Source: Euhalothece natronophila Z-M001 (GTDB lineage: Bacteria; Cyanobacteriota; Cyanobacteriia; Cyanobacteriales; Rubidibacteraceae). From it: a stretch of 64,000 nucleotides of DNA. The notes under the pieces were generated by a model. That model saw nothing but the letters and a program-made list of their open reading frames with translations, did not search any database and had not been told where the DNA came from. The DNA is taken from the NCBI RefSeq assembly GCF_007904085.1, contig NZ_CP042326.1:682001-746000 (forward strand), given 5' to 3'. Both the position numbers and the translations under genes were made by a program. Shown here one piece after another: positions 56,614 to 64,000 of the stretch. Within the stretch, counting starts at the first letter, position 1. Each line of letters opens with the position of its first letter.

Positions 56614-57759
56614 CTAATTGGCAGCTCGAAAGAGTAACCACCCACCGATGCCTAGCCCTAAAAAATTAGGAATCCAAGCAGACATAAAGGGTGATAAAAA
56701 TCCTAATTGTCCCATTGCACCAGTAATAAAAGATAGTAAGTAATAGCCAAAAATAATTAAAACACTAATGCCAAAACTTGTGGCACGTCCCGTGTTTTTA
56801 GGGCTGGTTCCCAAAGCTGCACCCACTAAGCCAAACACTAAACAAACAAAGGGTAATGATCCTTTTTGCTGGATTCTAACCTTTAATTTTTGAACTTCTT
56901 CCTCATCGCTAGTGGCTTTGACTAACTCTAATTGTTCTAGAGATTGAGCAATATTCATTTCTCCATAATCGCGAGACTCTTGGGTTAAATCTAATGGCGT
57001 TCTTGGTAAATTTAATTCTTTATGCTCAAATCTAACGACATTATTATAAGAAGAATCAGAACCAATAATATAACTTGTCCCCTCATAAAAATCCCACTTA
57101 TTAATACTAGGATTCCAAGTAGCAGACTGAGCATTAATAATTTGGCTAATCGCACCACGGCTACGTTCAATTACCGTTATTTGTCGCATTTGTTCTCCAT
57201 CAAATTGTTCCGCATAAAATAATCGTTTTAACACTTCTTCTTCACTGCCATCAGGTTGTTCTACATTCCCATAATCAGTATAAAGAATATTGCGCTCTCG
57301 AAATGGTGGCGTATCATTTTCTAAAGCCTGTTCTAAAGTTATTCTTGCTTCATAGTTGGCGGTAGGGACGAGTAATTCATTAAAAGCAAATGTCATGCCT
57401 GTAATGAATAAACTCATCATTAAAGCTGGAATCACTAATCGGTAAATACTAATTCCAACACTTCTCAAAGCAATAATTTCACTATCACTCGATAGGCGAC
57501 TATAAGTCATTAAGGTTGCTAATAAAGTAGCCATCGGAAATGCCAAAACAATAAATTCTGGCATACTTAATAAGAAAACACGGGCAGCGACGGTTAAGGG
57601 TAATCCTGATTCAGCTACTCGCCTCACTAACTCAAAAACTGTTCCCACAGAAACGCCAATTGAGGTAAATGCCCCTACCCCAAATAAAAACGGTGGAATG
57701 AGTTGTTGAATTAAATAGATATCTAAGATAGGAATAATTTTTGCTTTATTGATAAACAT
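56614..57759 (-). CDS. LptF/LptG family permease
   Basis: The 381 residues have three membrane helices before and three after a periplasmic domain (about residues 125-285). The first block DIYLIQQLIPPFLFGVGAF, then MPEFIVLAFPMATLLATLMTYSRLSSDSEIIALRSVGIS is the LptF/LptG signature, as is LPFVCLVFGLVGAALGTSPKNTGRAT. Such permeases form the LptBFG complex that lifts lipopolysaccharide to the outer membrane. Cyanobacteria usually have only one, so it likely pairs with itself. Confidence 0.88.
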   Translation of the reverse strand: MFINKAKIIPILDIYLIQQLIPPFLFGVGAFTSIGVSVGTVFELVRRVAESGLPLTVAARVFLLSMPEFIVLAFPMATLLATLMTYSRLSSDSEIIALRSVGISIYRLVIPALMMSLFITGMTFAFNELLVPTANYEARITLEQALENDTPPFRERNILYTDYGNVEQPDGSEEEVLKRLFYAEQFDGEQMRQITVIERSRGAISQIINAQSATWNPSINKWDFYEGTSYIIGSDSSYNNVVRFEHKELNLPRTPLDLTQESRDYGEMNIAQSLEQLELVKATSDEEEVQKLKVRIQQKGSLPFVCLVFGLVGAALGTSPKNTGRATSFGISVLIIFGYYLLSFITGAMGQLGFLSPFMSAWIPNFLGLGIGGWLLFRAAN

Positions 57760-57864
57760 AATTAATATTTTTGAGTCTCCCAGACTACAGATAATAAAAA
57801 AGTAGTAAAATTAGTCATTAGTATAGAAATAACGAAGGACAAAGAACAAAACAATTTTATTATA

Positions 57865-58563
57865 ATGGGTAGTGGCATGATTGATTTCTCGCTTTGGGAT
57901 AGTTTACTCCGAGAATATGTTAACCAATCTGGACAAGTTGATTATCAACGTTGGCAATTAGAAACCCAAGGAGAATTAGATCAATGGTTGAATACTGTCT
58001 CGAATTTACAATTGAATGAACTTAAGGATGCAGAAAGTCTGTCTTTTCTCATCAATATTTATAATGCCCTTGTAATTGCTAAAATTTTGAAAAAATATCC
58101 CATTAAATCTATTTTACCAAGGACTTTGGGAGTTCCAAATTGGTTAGCATTTTTTATCTTCTTTTCTCAGCCTGTCCATAAACTGAATAATCAGCAGGTT
58201 AGTCTCAATGATATTGAACATAAAATCCTTCGTCAACAATGGCAAGAACCTCGCATTCATTTTGCCTTAGTTTGCGCCGCTATTGGTTGCCCCCTGTTGC
58301 GTAATGAAGCCTATCAGCCTGAGTTTGTTTATGATCAACTTGAGGCTGATGCAGTTCGTTTTATTAATAATACAGATAAGGTAAGTTATGATCCTGAGTT
58401 AAATCAGTTATTTTGTAGCAAAATTTTTAAGTGGTATGAAAAAGATTTTCTCCATCATTCTAAGTCAGTTGCTGACTATATTAAATCCTATTTAAGGATA
58501 CCAATAACTGAGCCAATTTCTATTCAGTATCTTCCTTACAGTTGGCAACTCAATGAGCAATAA
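57865..58563 (+). CDS. DUF547 domain-containing protein
   Basis: The 232 residues are of DUF547 type: LLREYVNQSGQVDYQRWQ, SFLINIYNALVIAKILKKYP, VSLNDIEHKILRQQWQEPRIHFALVCAAIGCPLLRNEAYQP, and FLHHSKSVADYIKSYL. The Asn-Ala-Leu and Cys-Ala-Ala-Ile-Gly-Cys blocks are conserved. The fold is related to cysteine-protease-like folds, but the role is unknown. An in-frame ATG five codons in (MIDFSLW) is an alternative start. Confidence 0.83.
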   Translation: MGSGMIDFSLWDSLLREYVNQSGQVDYQRWQLETQGELDQWLNTVSNLQLNELKDAESLSFLINIYNALVIAKILKKYPIKSILPRTLGVPNWLAFFIFFSQPVHKLNNQQVSLNDIEHKILRQQWQEPRIHFALVCAAIGCPLLRNEAYQPEFVYDQLEADAVRFINNTDKVSYDPELNQLFCSKIFKWYEKDFLHHSKSVADYIKSYLRIPITEPISIQYLPYSWQLNEQ

Positions 58564-58704
58564 ATAAATCTCATTTTGACTCTCCTAAACGAAATATGAT
58601 AAAAAATTAGTAAAAAATGTACGATATAATTAAATTGCAGTTGAGGCTGAGATTTTAAGTCGATAAATTCTCAAGCTACTTCAAGGAATCAATTACAAAT
58701 TCAG

Positions 58705-59625
58705 ATGGTCAATATTTCTAAAGCAAATAGTGAAACAAGACAACAATGGCGTTCCGAAATTACTGCGTTACCTTCTTGGCTAAAACGCCCCATTGGTAAT
58801 GCAAGTGAAATTTCCTCGGTACAGCAAATTATTAAACAGCGTCAAATTCATACGATCTGCGAGGAAGGACGCTGTCCAAATCGCGGAGAATGCTATAGTA
58901 ATAAGACTGCCACATTCTTGTTAATGGGAGCAACGTGTACCAGAGCTTGTGCATTTTGTCAAGTAGATAAAGGTCACGCCCCGATGACGCTTGATCCAGA
59001 AGAACCTGAAAAAGTTGCTGAGGCGGTGGAAGCGTTGGGATTAAAGTATGCGGTGTTAACCTCAGTGGCAAGAGATGACCTTGAAGACGGCGGTGCAAGT
59101 TGGTTTGTGAAAACCATGGAGGCAATTTGGAAGCGTTCTCCAGAAACGGGAATTGAAGTGTTAACTCCTGATTTTTGGGGCGGTAAAGATTCCCAACAAA
59201 AACAGCGCGATCGCGTTGCTACCGTGGTCAAAGCGAAACCAGCGTGTTATAACCATAATGTGGAAACTGTTCCCCGTTTACAGGGGCCTGTACGTCGAGG
59301 GGCAAAATATGATCGCTCCTTAGAAGTATTAAGAATTGTCAAAGAAATTGACCCCGAAATTCCCACCAAATCAGGATTAATGTTGGGCCATGGCGAGACG
59401 GAAGAAGAAGTAATTGAGACTTTGCAAGACTTACGGGCAATCAACTGCGATCGCGTTACCATTGGACAATATATGCGCCCTTCCCTAGAACACCGCCCTG
59501 TGCAAAAATATTGGACACCAGAAGAATTTGATCGCCTCGGCGCGATCGCCCAAGAAATGGGATTTAATCATGTTCGATCCGGTCCTCTTGTGCGGAGTTC
59601 CTATCATGCCGGCGAGGCGGCTTAA
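58705..59625 (+). CDS. lipA: Lipoyl synthase
   Basis: The 306 residues have both iron-sulfur sites: the auxiliary cluster [15 protein letters not shown] and the radical-SAM site [13 protein letters not shown] (CxxxCxxC). [17 protein letters not shown] and [16 protein letters not shown] follow, and the C-terminal RSSYHAGE matches the conserved R-S-S-Y motif. It inserts two sulfurs into octanoyl groups of the E2 and GcvH proteins. Confidence 0.96.
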   Translation: MVNISKANSETRQQWRSEITALPSWLKRPIGNASEISSVQQIIKQRQIHTICEEGRCPNRGECYSNKTATFLLMGATCTRACAFCQVDKGHAPMTLDPEEPEKVAEAVEALGLKYAVLTSVARDDLEDGGASWFVKTMEAIWKRSPETGIEVLTPDFWGGKDSQQKQRDRVATVVKAKPACYNHNVETVPRLQGPVRRGAKYDRSLEVLRIVKEIDPEIPTKSGLMLGHGETEEEVIETLQDLRAINCDRVTIGQYMRPSLEHRPVQKYWTPEEFDRLGAIAQEMGFNHVRSGPLVRSSYHAGEAA

Positions 59626-59669
59626 TTCTTTGCAGTAAATCACTTTAATAACAAAAAGGAGAAACAACT

Positions 59670-59810
59670 ATGGCAAAAACATCTGCGGATAAAATGCCCG
59701 TTCCCCAATCTGGACAACCCCCCTACCGTTTTCGTCTAATTTGGGCAGTAGTCCTGTTGGCAATCAACTTTGTAGTGGCGGGAATCTACTTCCACCTCTT
59801 TAATATCTAA
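59670..59810 (+). CDS. psaX: PsaX-like small photosystem I subunit
   Basis: This 46-residue frame is below the usual length cut-off. It has an AAGGAG ribosome site 8 bp upstream of the ATG. After a polar lead, PPYRFRLIWAVVLLAINFVV, then AGIYFHLFNI matches PsaX, the single-helix PSI subunit seen in Thermosynechococcus (similar FRxxWAVLLLAINF core). Many cyanobacteria lack it. It lies 44 bp after lipA on the same strand, and a weak C/G palindrome without T-run follows at 59824-59846. Confidence 0.8.
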   Translation: MAKTSADKMPVPQSGQPPYRFRLIWAVVLLAINFVVAGIYFHLFNI

Positions 59811-59864
59811 AAACGCTAATTCGCCCCCTTAATTAAGTTGAGGGGGTGAATGTTTAGAAAAAAG

Positions 59865-60536
59865 CTAAGCGCGATCGCCGGTAACAATATAAGAAACTCG
59901 CTGACCAATATTGGTTGCATGATCAGCCATACGTTCTAGATGTCGAATTACTAGCCCTAGCAATAAAATTGGTTCAACAGCCCCTCGAACATCTGTATTT
60001 TTAGCAAGAATTGTATAAAGGTGTTCATAAGCTTCATCTACTGTATCATCCATCTCTTTCACTCTTCTCCCAGCGGTATCATCTAAATCTGCCAACGCTA
60101 CTAAACTTGCCGCTAGCATCATTTGGGTTTGATGGGACATAGTAGCCACTTGAGGTAAACAGGGATGAGAGGAATAAGGAAAGAGTTTTACGGCAAACTC
60201 AGCTAAATCCTCGGCATAATCACCAATTCGTTCTAAATCTCGAATTAACTGCATAAAGGCGCAAATGAGTCGTAAATCATTCGCTACCGGGGCTTGTAAG
60301 GTCATTAAAGTGACACAATCTAGTTCAATCTGGCGATAGTATTGATCAATTTGCTTATCAAGACCATTGATTTGGTTTGCCGCTTCCATATTATGATCAA
60401 AAAGAGCCTCATGGCTTAATCGAAAAGATTGCTCCACTAAAGCTCCCATGCGAAGAATATCTTGCTCAATTTGCTTTAAGCAACGTTCAAAGTAGAAATT
60501 AGATGAGTTTTTATTAGAAGATATGGAATAATTCAA
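59865..60536 (-). CDS. phoU: Phosphate signalling protein PhoU
   Basis: The 223 residues form two PhoU three-helix bundles: ILRMGALVEQSFRLSHEALFDHN and then DLRLICAFMQLIRDLERIGDYAEDLAEFA, with the second repeat ILLLGLVIRHLERMADHATNIGQRVSY. The E/DxxRxxD metal motifs (DLERIGDYAEDLAE and LERMADHATNI) are in place. PhoU restrains Pst transport and the SphS/PhoR kinase under high phosphate. There is no pst operon beside it. Confidence 0.94.
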   Translation of the reverse strand: MNYSISSNKNSSNFYFERCLKQIEQDILRMGALVEQSFRLSHEALFDHNMEAANQINGLDKQIDQYYRQIELDCVTLMTLQAPVANDLRLICAFMQLIRDLERIGDYAEDLAEFAVKLFPYSSHPCLPQVATMSHQTQMMLAASLVALADLDDTAGRRVKEMDDTVDEAYEHLYTILAKNTDVRGAVEPILLLGLVIRHLERMADHATNIGQRVSYIVTGDRA

Positions 60537-60698
60537 TACACTCCAAGTGGGCTCTTTTCAATAGATTTAATGGCAACTTTCCCTCTAAAAACTACGTTAA
60601 TCATTTTCATAACTAATTGACAACTTGTTTTCCTATCTTAGGATAGTTATGATTATTGTATAACTTTATGGCAAATCAGTTAAGATACAGACGATAAT

Positions 60699-61307
60699 AT
60701 GAACAGCACTTTTTATCCAGAATTTTGGGAATCTCGCTATCAAGAAGGAACTGATCGCTGGGATATTGGCAAAGCAGCTCCCGCTTTAGTGAACTTTTTA
60801 AATTCTCCTCAAGCGCCTACTATGGGGAAAACATTAGTGATCGGTTGTGGTCGTGGGTATGATGCGCTATTATTCGCCGAGAAAGGACATGAGGTAGTAG
60901 CAGTAGATTTCGCCCCGAGCGCGATCGCGCAAGCCAAAGAATTAGCCCAACAAGCACATTTAAGTGTGGAGTTTATCCAAGAAGATATTTTTACTCTGCC
61001 TAAATACTATCAAAACTGCTTCGATTACATTATTGAACACACTTGTTTTTGTACTTTACCCCCAGAAAAGCGCACCAGTTATCTTGATCTTGTGATTTCT
61101 CTTCTGAAACCAAAAGGGGAATTAATCGGTGTCTTTTTTACCCATAACCGCGAAGGAGGGCCCCCCTACGGCATTCAGCCCTCAGAGATTAAGGAGTTAT
61201 TCAATCCTAAATTTGAAATTATAAATTTAGTTTCCGTAGAAAATTCAATTCCTTCTCGACAAGGAGAAGAACATTTTGGACATTTTCGGATCAAGCAGGG
61301 AATTTAA
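60699..61307 (+). CDS. SAM-dependent methyltransferase, TPMT family
   Basis: The 202 residues show FWESRYQEGTDRWDIGKAAPALVNFL, VIGCGRGYDALLFAEKGHEVVAVDFAPSAIAQAK, EDIFTLP and DYIIEHTCFCTLPPEKR. The DRWDIG and EHTCFC motifs are typical of the thiopurine S-methyltransferase/halide methyltransferase family. Likely reactions are methylation of halide, thiol or thiocyanate ions; the substrate is not resolved. Confidence 0.85.
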   Translation: MNSTFYPEFWESRYQEGTDRWDIGKAAPALVNFLNSPQAPTMGKTLVIGCGRGYDALLFAEKGHEVVAVDFAPSAIAQAKELAQQAHLSVEFIQEDIFTLPKYYQNCFDYIIEHTCFCTLPPEKRTSYLDLVISLLKPKGELIGVFFTHNREGGPPYGIQPSEIKELFNPKFEIINLVSVENSIPSRQGEEHFGHFRIKQGI

Positions 61308-61421
61308 ACGTCTCCCTTAATGTTAAATTTTCAGCAATGGTAGCCACTTGGTTAAGTTTTTCATATTGAGTTAATGTGGCTAATGAATATTCCGATAGAG
61401 ATTTTCTTAAAATAAAAAAAT

Positions 61422-62306
61422 ATGAGTTCTTCACAAGATAAGCAGTCTAAAAAAACTTGGATATTAGTGGTACTTGCCTTAATTGTCATTGCTTTTGTTG
61501 GAGTTTCGATTTTGCCGTTTCTCGCCAATCGAGATCAACCACAGCAAGCAACTAACGGGGCAAATCAACAACAGCAGGAAGAATTAGCGGATCAAGCAAG
61601 AGGGTATGAGGCGGTTTTAGAACGAGAACCTGATAATGAAAATGCCTTGCAAGGGCTATTAGAAATTCGTTTACAGCAAGGAGATGTGGAAGGAGCTATT
61701 GCCCCCTTAGAACAGTTAGCAGATCTCAATCCTGAACAAGAGGCTTATCGCATTCTTCTAGCTCAAGCCAAACAAGAAACCGGAGATGTGGAAGGGGCTG
61801 CTAGTGCTTATCGTTATATTCTAGATGAGCAACCCGGTGATCCGCGTGCTTTACAAGGGTTAGTAGATTTATATCTACAAAAAGATCGCCCAGAAGCTGC
61901 TATTGGAGAATTAGAAGAAACGTTAGAGTTGGCAGAAAATAATGAGATTGACGTAGATACTACTTCCATTCGACTTCTATTAGCTCAAGTGTACGCTCGT
62001 ATGGATGATTTTGACCGCGCGATCGCGCTTTATCAAGAATTAGCTGAAGCAGATCCCAGTGATTTTCGCCCCGTTTTAGGACAAGCCCTTGTTAAGCAAG
62101 AACAAGGAGATGAGGAAGCTGCCAAACCCTTATACGAAGAAGCCTTTGCTCTCGCCCCTGCTGAATATAAGGATCAAATTAGAGATATGACTCCCCTTTT
62201 AGACGATGAAAATGCGGAGTTACCTGAACAAGCACCAGAAAGTGACTTACCAGCCCAAGAGCCAGAAACAGAAGAAATCCCCGTTTCTCCTGTTCCTGAA
62301 GAGTAA
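61422..62306 (+). CDS. Membrane-anchored TPR protein
   Basis: The 294 residues have one N-terminal membrane helix (TWILVVLALIVIAFVGVSILPF), then about five TPR repeats with the typical A-x-x-G/P spacing: GYEAVLEREPDNENALQGLL, GAIAPLEQLADLNPEQEAYR, GAASAYRYILDEQPGDPRAL and RAIALYQELAEADPSDFRPV. A Glu/Pro-rich tail ends it. Likely a scaffold for membrane protein assembly; partner unknown. Confidence 0.85.
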   Translation: MSSSQDKQSKKTWILVVLALIVIAFVGVSILPFLANRDQPQQATNGANQQQQEELADQARGYEAVLEREPDNENALQGLLEIRLQQGDVEGAIAPLEQLADLNPEQEAYRILLAQAKQETGDVEGAASAYRYILDEQPGDPRALQGLVDLYLQKDRPEAAIGELEETLELAENNEIDVDTTSIRLLLAQVYARMDDFDRAIALYQELAEADPSDFRPVLGQALVKQEQGDEEAAKPLYEEAFALAPAEYKDQIRDMTPLLDDENAELPEQAPESDLPAQEPETEEIPVSPVPEE

Positions 62307-62313
62307 TTTTGTC

Positions 62314-62383
62314 CTTTGTTAGTCCTTCGTCCTTTGTCCTTCGTTGTTTGTACACCAATGACTAATAACTAATGACTAATGAC
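62314..62383 (+). repeat. Intergenic heptamer repeat (STRR-type), largest copy
   Basis: CCTTTGT-, CCTTCGT- and GTCCTT-type units are followed by GTTTGTACACCAATGACTAA and further TAATGAC copies. This is the most extended member of the family. Confidence 0.75.
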
Positions 62384-62384
62384 T

Positions 62385-62669
62385 TTATTTAAATTGATCT
62401 TGGGCTTTTTCAAAGGCTCGGTTTAAATCATCCCAAGCAGATTGAAATCCAGATTTGACTTCCTCCCAGGCTTCTCCTGTTGATTCTTGGAGATTATTGA
62501 GTTGGCTTTGCATCTCATTTCTGCGTTCTTGAAGCTGACTAATTTGTTGTTCCAATTCAGCTTTTCTTTCTTCACTTGCTTGGGAAGCCTTTGCTTTTAA
62601 TTCATCAATCTTGGATCCCATTTCCCCAAGTTTTTGTTCCATTTCGCCTTTAGAATCTGGTGGTGACAT
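62385..62669 (-). CDS. Coiled-coil hypothetical protein
   Basis: The 94 residues are nearly all helical with a heptad pattern: MEQKLGEMGSKIDELKAKAS, AELEQQISQLQERRNEMQSQ, then GEAWEEVKSGFQSAWDDLNRA. It is highly charged and has no membrane segment. Similar small coiled-coil proteins are found in cyanobacteria and stress-related contexts. Function unknown. Confidence 0.6.
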   Translation of the reverse strand: MSPPDSKGEMEQKLGEMGSKIDELKAKASQASEERKAELEQQISQLQERRNEMQSQLNNLQESTGEAWEEVKSGFQSAWDDLNRAFEKAQDQFK

Positions 62670-62963
62670 AATGTAAAAACCTTCTATATTAATGATGAAA
62701 CAAGTATATCGAAGCTCCTTTTTACGTCATCTATCCTTAGGTAGTTTTTAAAACTTCATACAATGATTAAGAATAATTAAAAAAATAAGCCCTGCTGTGT
62801 CATTTTTCCAAAATTACGTTTTATCTAAGTCTGATACCGCAACCGATTGCGCTATTGCTTATCTCAGAAAGGGCAGCTTGAAAAATCTTTGAGTTTACCT
62901 TATAATTAGCACGAATTTTGTAAGCATAATTACATTCATCAGTCAAGAAGGAGGTAACGGAAC
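62670..62963. other. Intergenic region
   Basis: This 294-bp stretch between divergent genes holds presumed promoters only. No gene, RNA or repeat was seen. Confidence 0.4.
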
Positions 62964-63281
62964 TTGGCAAGAAAACGGAAACGCAAAAGTCGTCGTCGTC
63001 AGGAAGGACGCAAGATCCTTGCCTTAGTACCTCAATATAATATCGAAAGTGGGGAATATAAACCAGTGACGGCAGCGAGAAAATATATTTCTGCAAAAGG
63101 AATCGCGCCACCAGCACTGGTTGTAGTTAGACGCAATGAGCATACCACAGATCGGTATTTTTGGGCAGAAAAGGGTCTATTTGGAGCGCAGTATGTGGAA
63201 GAAAACCACTTTCTCTTCCCCAGCTTAAGAGTTGTCCAACCTGAGGAAGAGCAAGTTGCAGTTGCAAGTAGTCGAGCTTAA
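62964..63281 (+). CDS. DUF3155 domain-containing protein (TTG start)
   Basis: A TTG at 62964 is the start. AAGGAGGTA lies 9 bp upstream and decides this choice. The 105 residues begin with a very basic segment (ARKRKRKSRRRQEGRKILA), then QYNIESGEYKPVTAARKYISAKGI and RYFWAEKGLFGAQYVEENHF, the DUF3155 signature. These proteins are restricted to cyanobacteria and plastids and have no known role. The N-terminus suggests nucleic-acid binding. Confidence 0.85.
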   Translation: MARKRKRKSRRRQEGRKILALVPQYNIESGEYKPVTAARKYISAKGIAPPALVVVRRNEHTTDRYFWAEKGLFGAQYVEENHFLFPSLRVVQPEEEQVAVASSRA

Positions 63282-63394
63282 CACAGCATTGCGAAGACAC
63301 TTCAGCATTATGAAAAAGCTAGGATAACATCTTTCGGCTCAACTTGACAACTAGTTGAGTCGATTTTCTATCATCAATCGAAAGCAAAAAATAG

Positions 63395-64000
63395 ATGAGT
63401 CAATTAGTTTTAGTAACAGGAGTCAGTCAGGGGTTAGGTCGTGCGATGACCGAAGAATTCATTACCCAAGGCTGTACCGTGATTGGTTGTGCGCGAAATG
63501 AGAGCGCGATCGCGCATTTAAGTCAAACCTATGGTAATCCTCACAGTTTTAGCTGTGTTGATGTTTCTCAAGAAGGGCAAGTGAAGCAATGGCGAGAGGA
63601 AATTTTATCTTCTTATGATCCCCCAGACTTATTAATTAATAATGCCGCGCTGATTAATCAGTCCCTAAATTTTTTGGAAGTGCCTACTACAGAATTTGAC
63701 CAAATTATTGATGTAAATATCAAAGGCGTTGCCAATGTCATGCGCCAATTTTTACCTGCAATGATAGCAAAAAAGCATGGTATTATTGTCAACTTTAGTT
63801 CAGGGTGGGGACGTTCTACTTCTCCCAATGTTGCCCCCTATTGTGCTACAAAATGGGCAATTGAAGGCTTGACTCGGGCGATCGCGCAAGAACTCCCCTC
63901 AGGAATGGCCGCTATTCCCCTCAACCCAGGAATTATTCATACAGAAATGCTAGAAACTTGTTTTGGAAAAAGTGCTGCTAACTTTACTCCTATTGAGGTT
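63395..64000 (+). CDS. Short-chain dehydrogenase/reductase, cut by window edge
   Basis: The plus strand is open from ATG at 63395 to the right edge (202 residues). The Rossmann motif is VLVTGVSQGLGRAMTEEF (GxxxGxG). LLINNAALINQS (NNA), a catalytic Ser in VNFSSGWGRS, and YCATKWAIEGLTRAIAQ (Tyr-x-x-x-Lys) follow. It is a classical SDR; the substrate is unknown. The 3' end is outside the window. Confidence 0.88.
   Translation, partial: MSQLVLVTGVSQGLGRAMTEEFITQGCTVIGCARNESAIAHLSQTYGNPHSFSCVDVSQEGQVKQWREEILSSYDPPDLLINNAALINQSLNFLEVPTTEFDQIIDVNIKGVANVMRQFLPAMIAKKHGIIVNFSSGWGRSTSPNVAPYCATKWAIEGLTRAIAQELPSGMAAIPLNPGIIHTEMLETCFGKSAANFTPIEV

Overview
This window comes from a cyanobacterial chromosome. 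The octamer GCGATCGC (HIP1) is scattered throughout. The genes include a psbA for photosystem II D1, a PsaX-like photosystem I subunit, the PxcA/CemA proton-extrusion protein, a ctaCDE cytochrome oxidase, an NtcA-type promoter in front of an ammonium transporter, and several cyanobacterial families (DUF3155, TIGR02450, DUF4912). I cannot name the species. A unicellular or colonial cyanobacterium that makes sucrose (a sucrose-phosphatase-like gene is present) fits.

Layout. 1-25,570 is ordinary chromosome: partial minC, a glutathione-transferase-like protein, tRNA-Ile2, small membrane proteins, rsmB, ppc, psbA with promoter and terminator, two MFS transporters, a secreted FAD oxidoreductase, cobU, pxcA, a helicase-like protein, a CNNM/CBS protein, then tRNA-Tyr and tRNA-Thr. 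25,587-33,000 is an accessory island. 33,084-49,815 holds copA, scpB, amt, miaB, a sucrose-phosphatase-like gene, an MCE-type lipid transporter and the oxidase cluster ctaB, ctaA, ctaCDE. 49,914-50,890 is a small decayed patch: an antitoxin, a VapC toxin gene split by a MITE, and a nuclease stump. 50,930-64,000 holds cobL-cobH, holA, alr, an LptF/G permease, lipA, psaX, phoU and a partial short-chain dehydrogenase at the right edge.

The island is the most interesting part. It starts 16 bp after tRNA-Thr with a TGTACA transposon end. It carries a type V-K (Cas12k) CRISPR-associated transposon module: cas12k, the divergent MerR-type repressor cvkR, a three-repeat CRISPR array and two diverged copies of the tracrRNA. 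The cas12k-proximal copy ends in a plausible anti-repeat for the array. The other copy ends in a closed hairpin that joins anti-repeat to repeat, followed by a 17-nt guide identical to part of the adjacent tRNA-Thr, with a GTG PAM and the transposon end 46 bp downstream. It therefore reads as a naturally encoded single-guide RNA for homing, next to a conventional two-part guide system for the array. No tnsB, tnsC or tniQ is present in the window. Beyond cvkR lie an uncharacterised two-gene pair (one with a DUF1828-like domain), a YgjP-type peptidase, an hsdR stump, and a pile of broken transposases and a group II intron reverse transcriptase. This suggests that the far part of the element was lost or displaced.

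Two other themes recur. A TA-inserting MITE with TAGCAAT/ATTGCTA ends interrupts vapC, and a related end supplies the stop codon of rsmB. Heptamer-like tandem repeats (AATGACT, AAGGAC/CCTTTGT families) fill several intergenic gaps.
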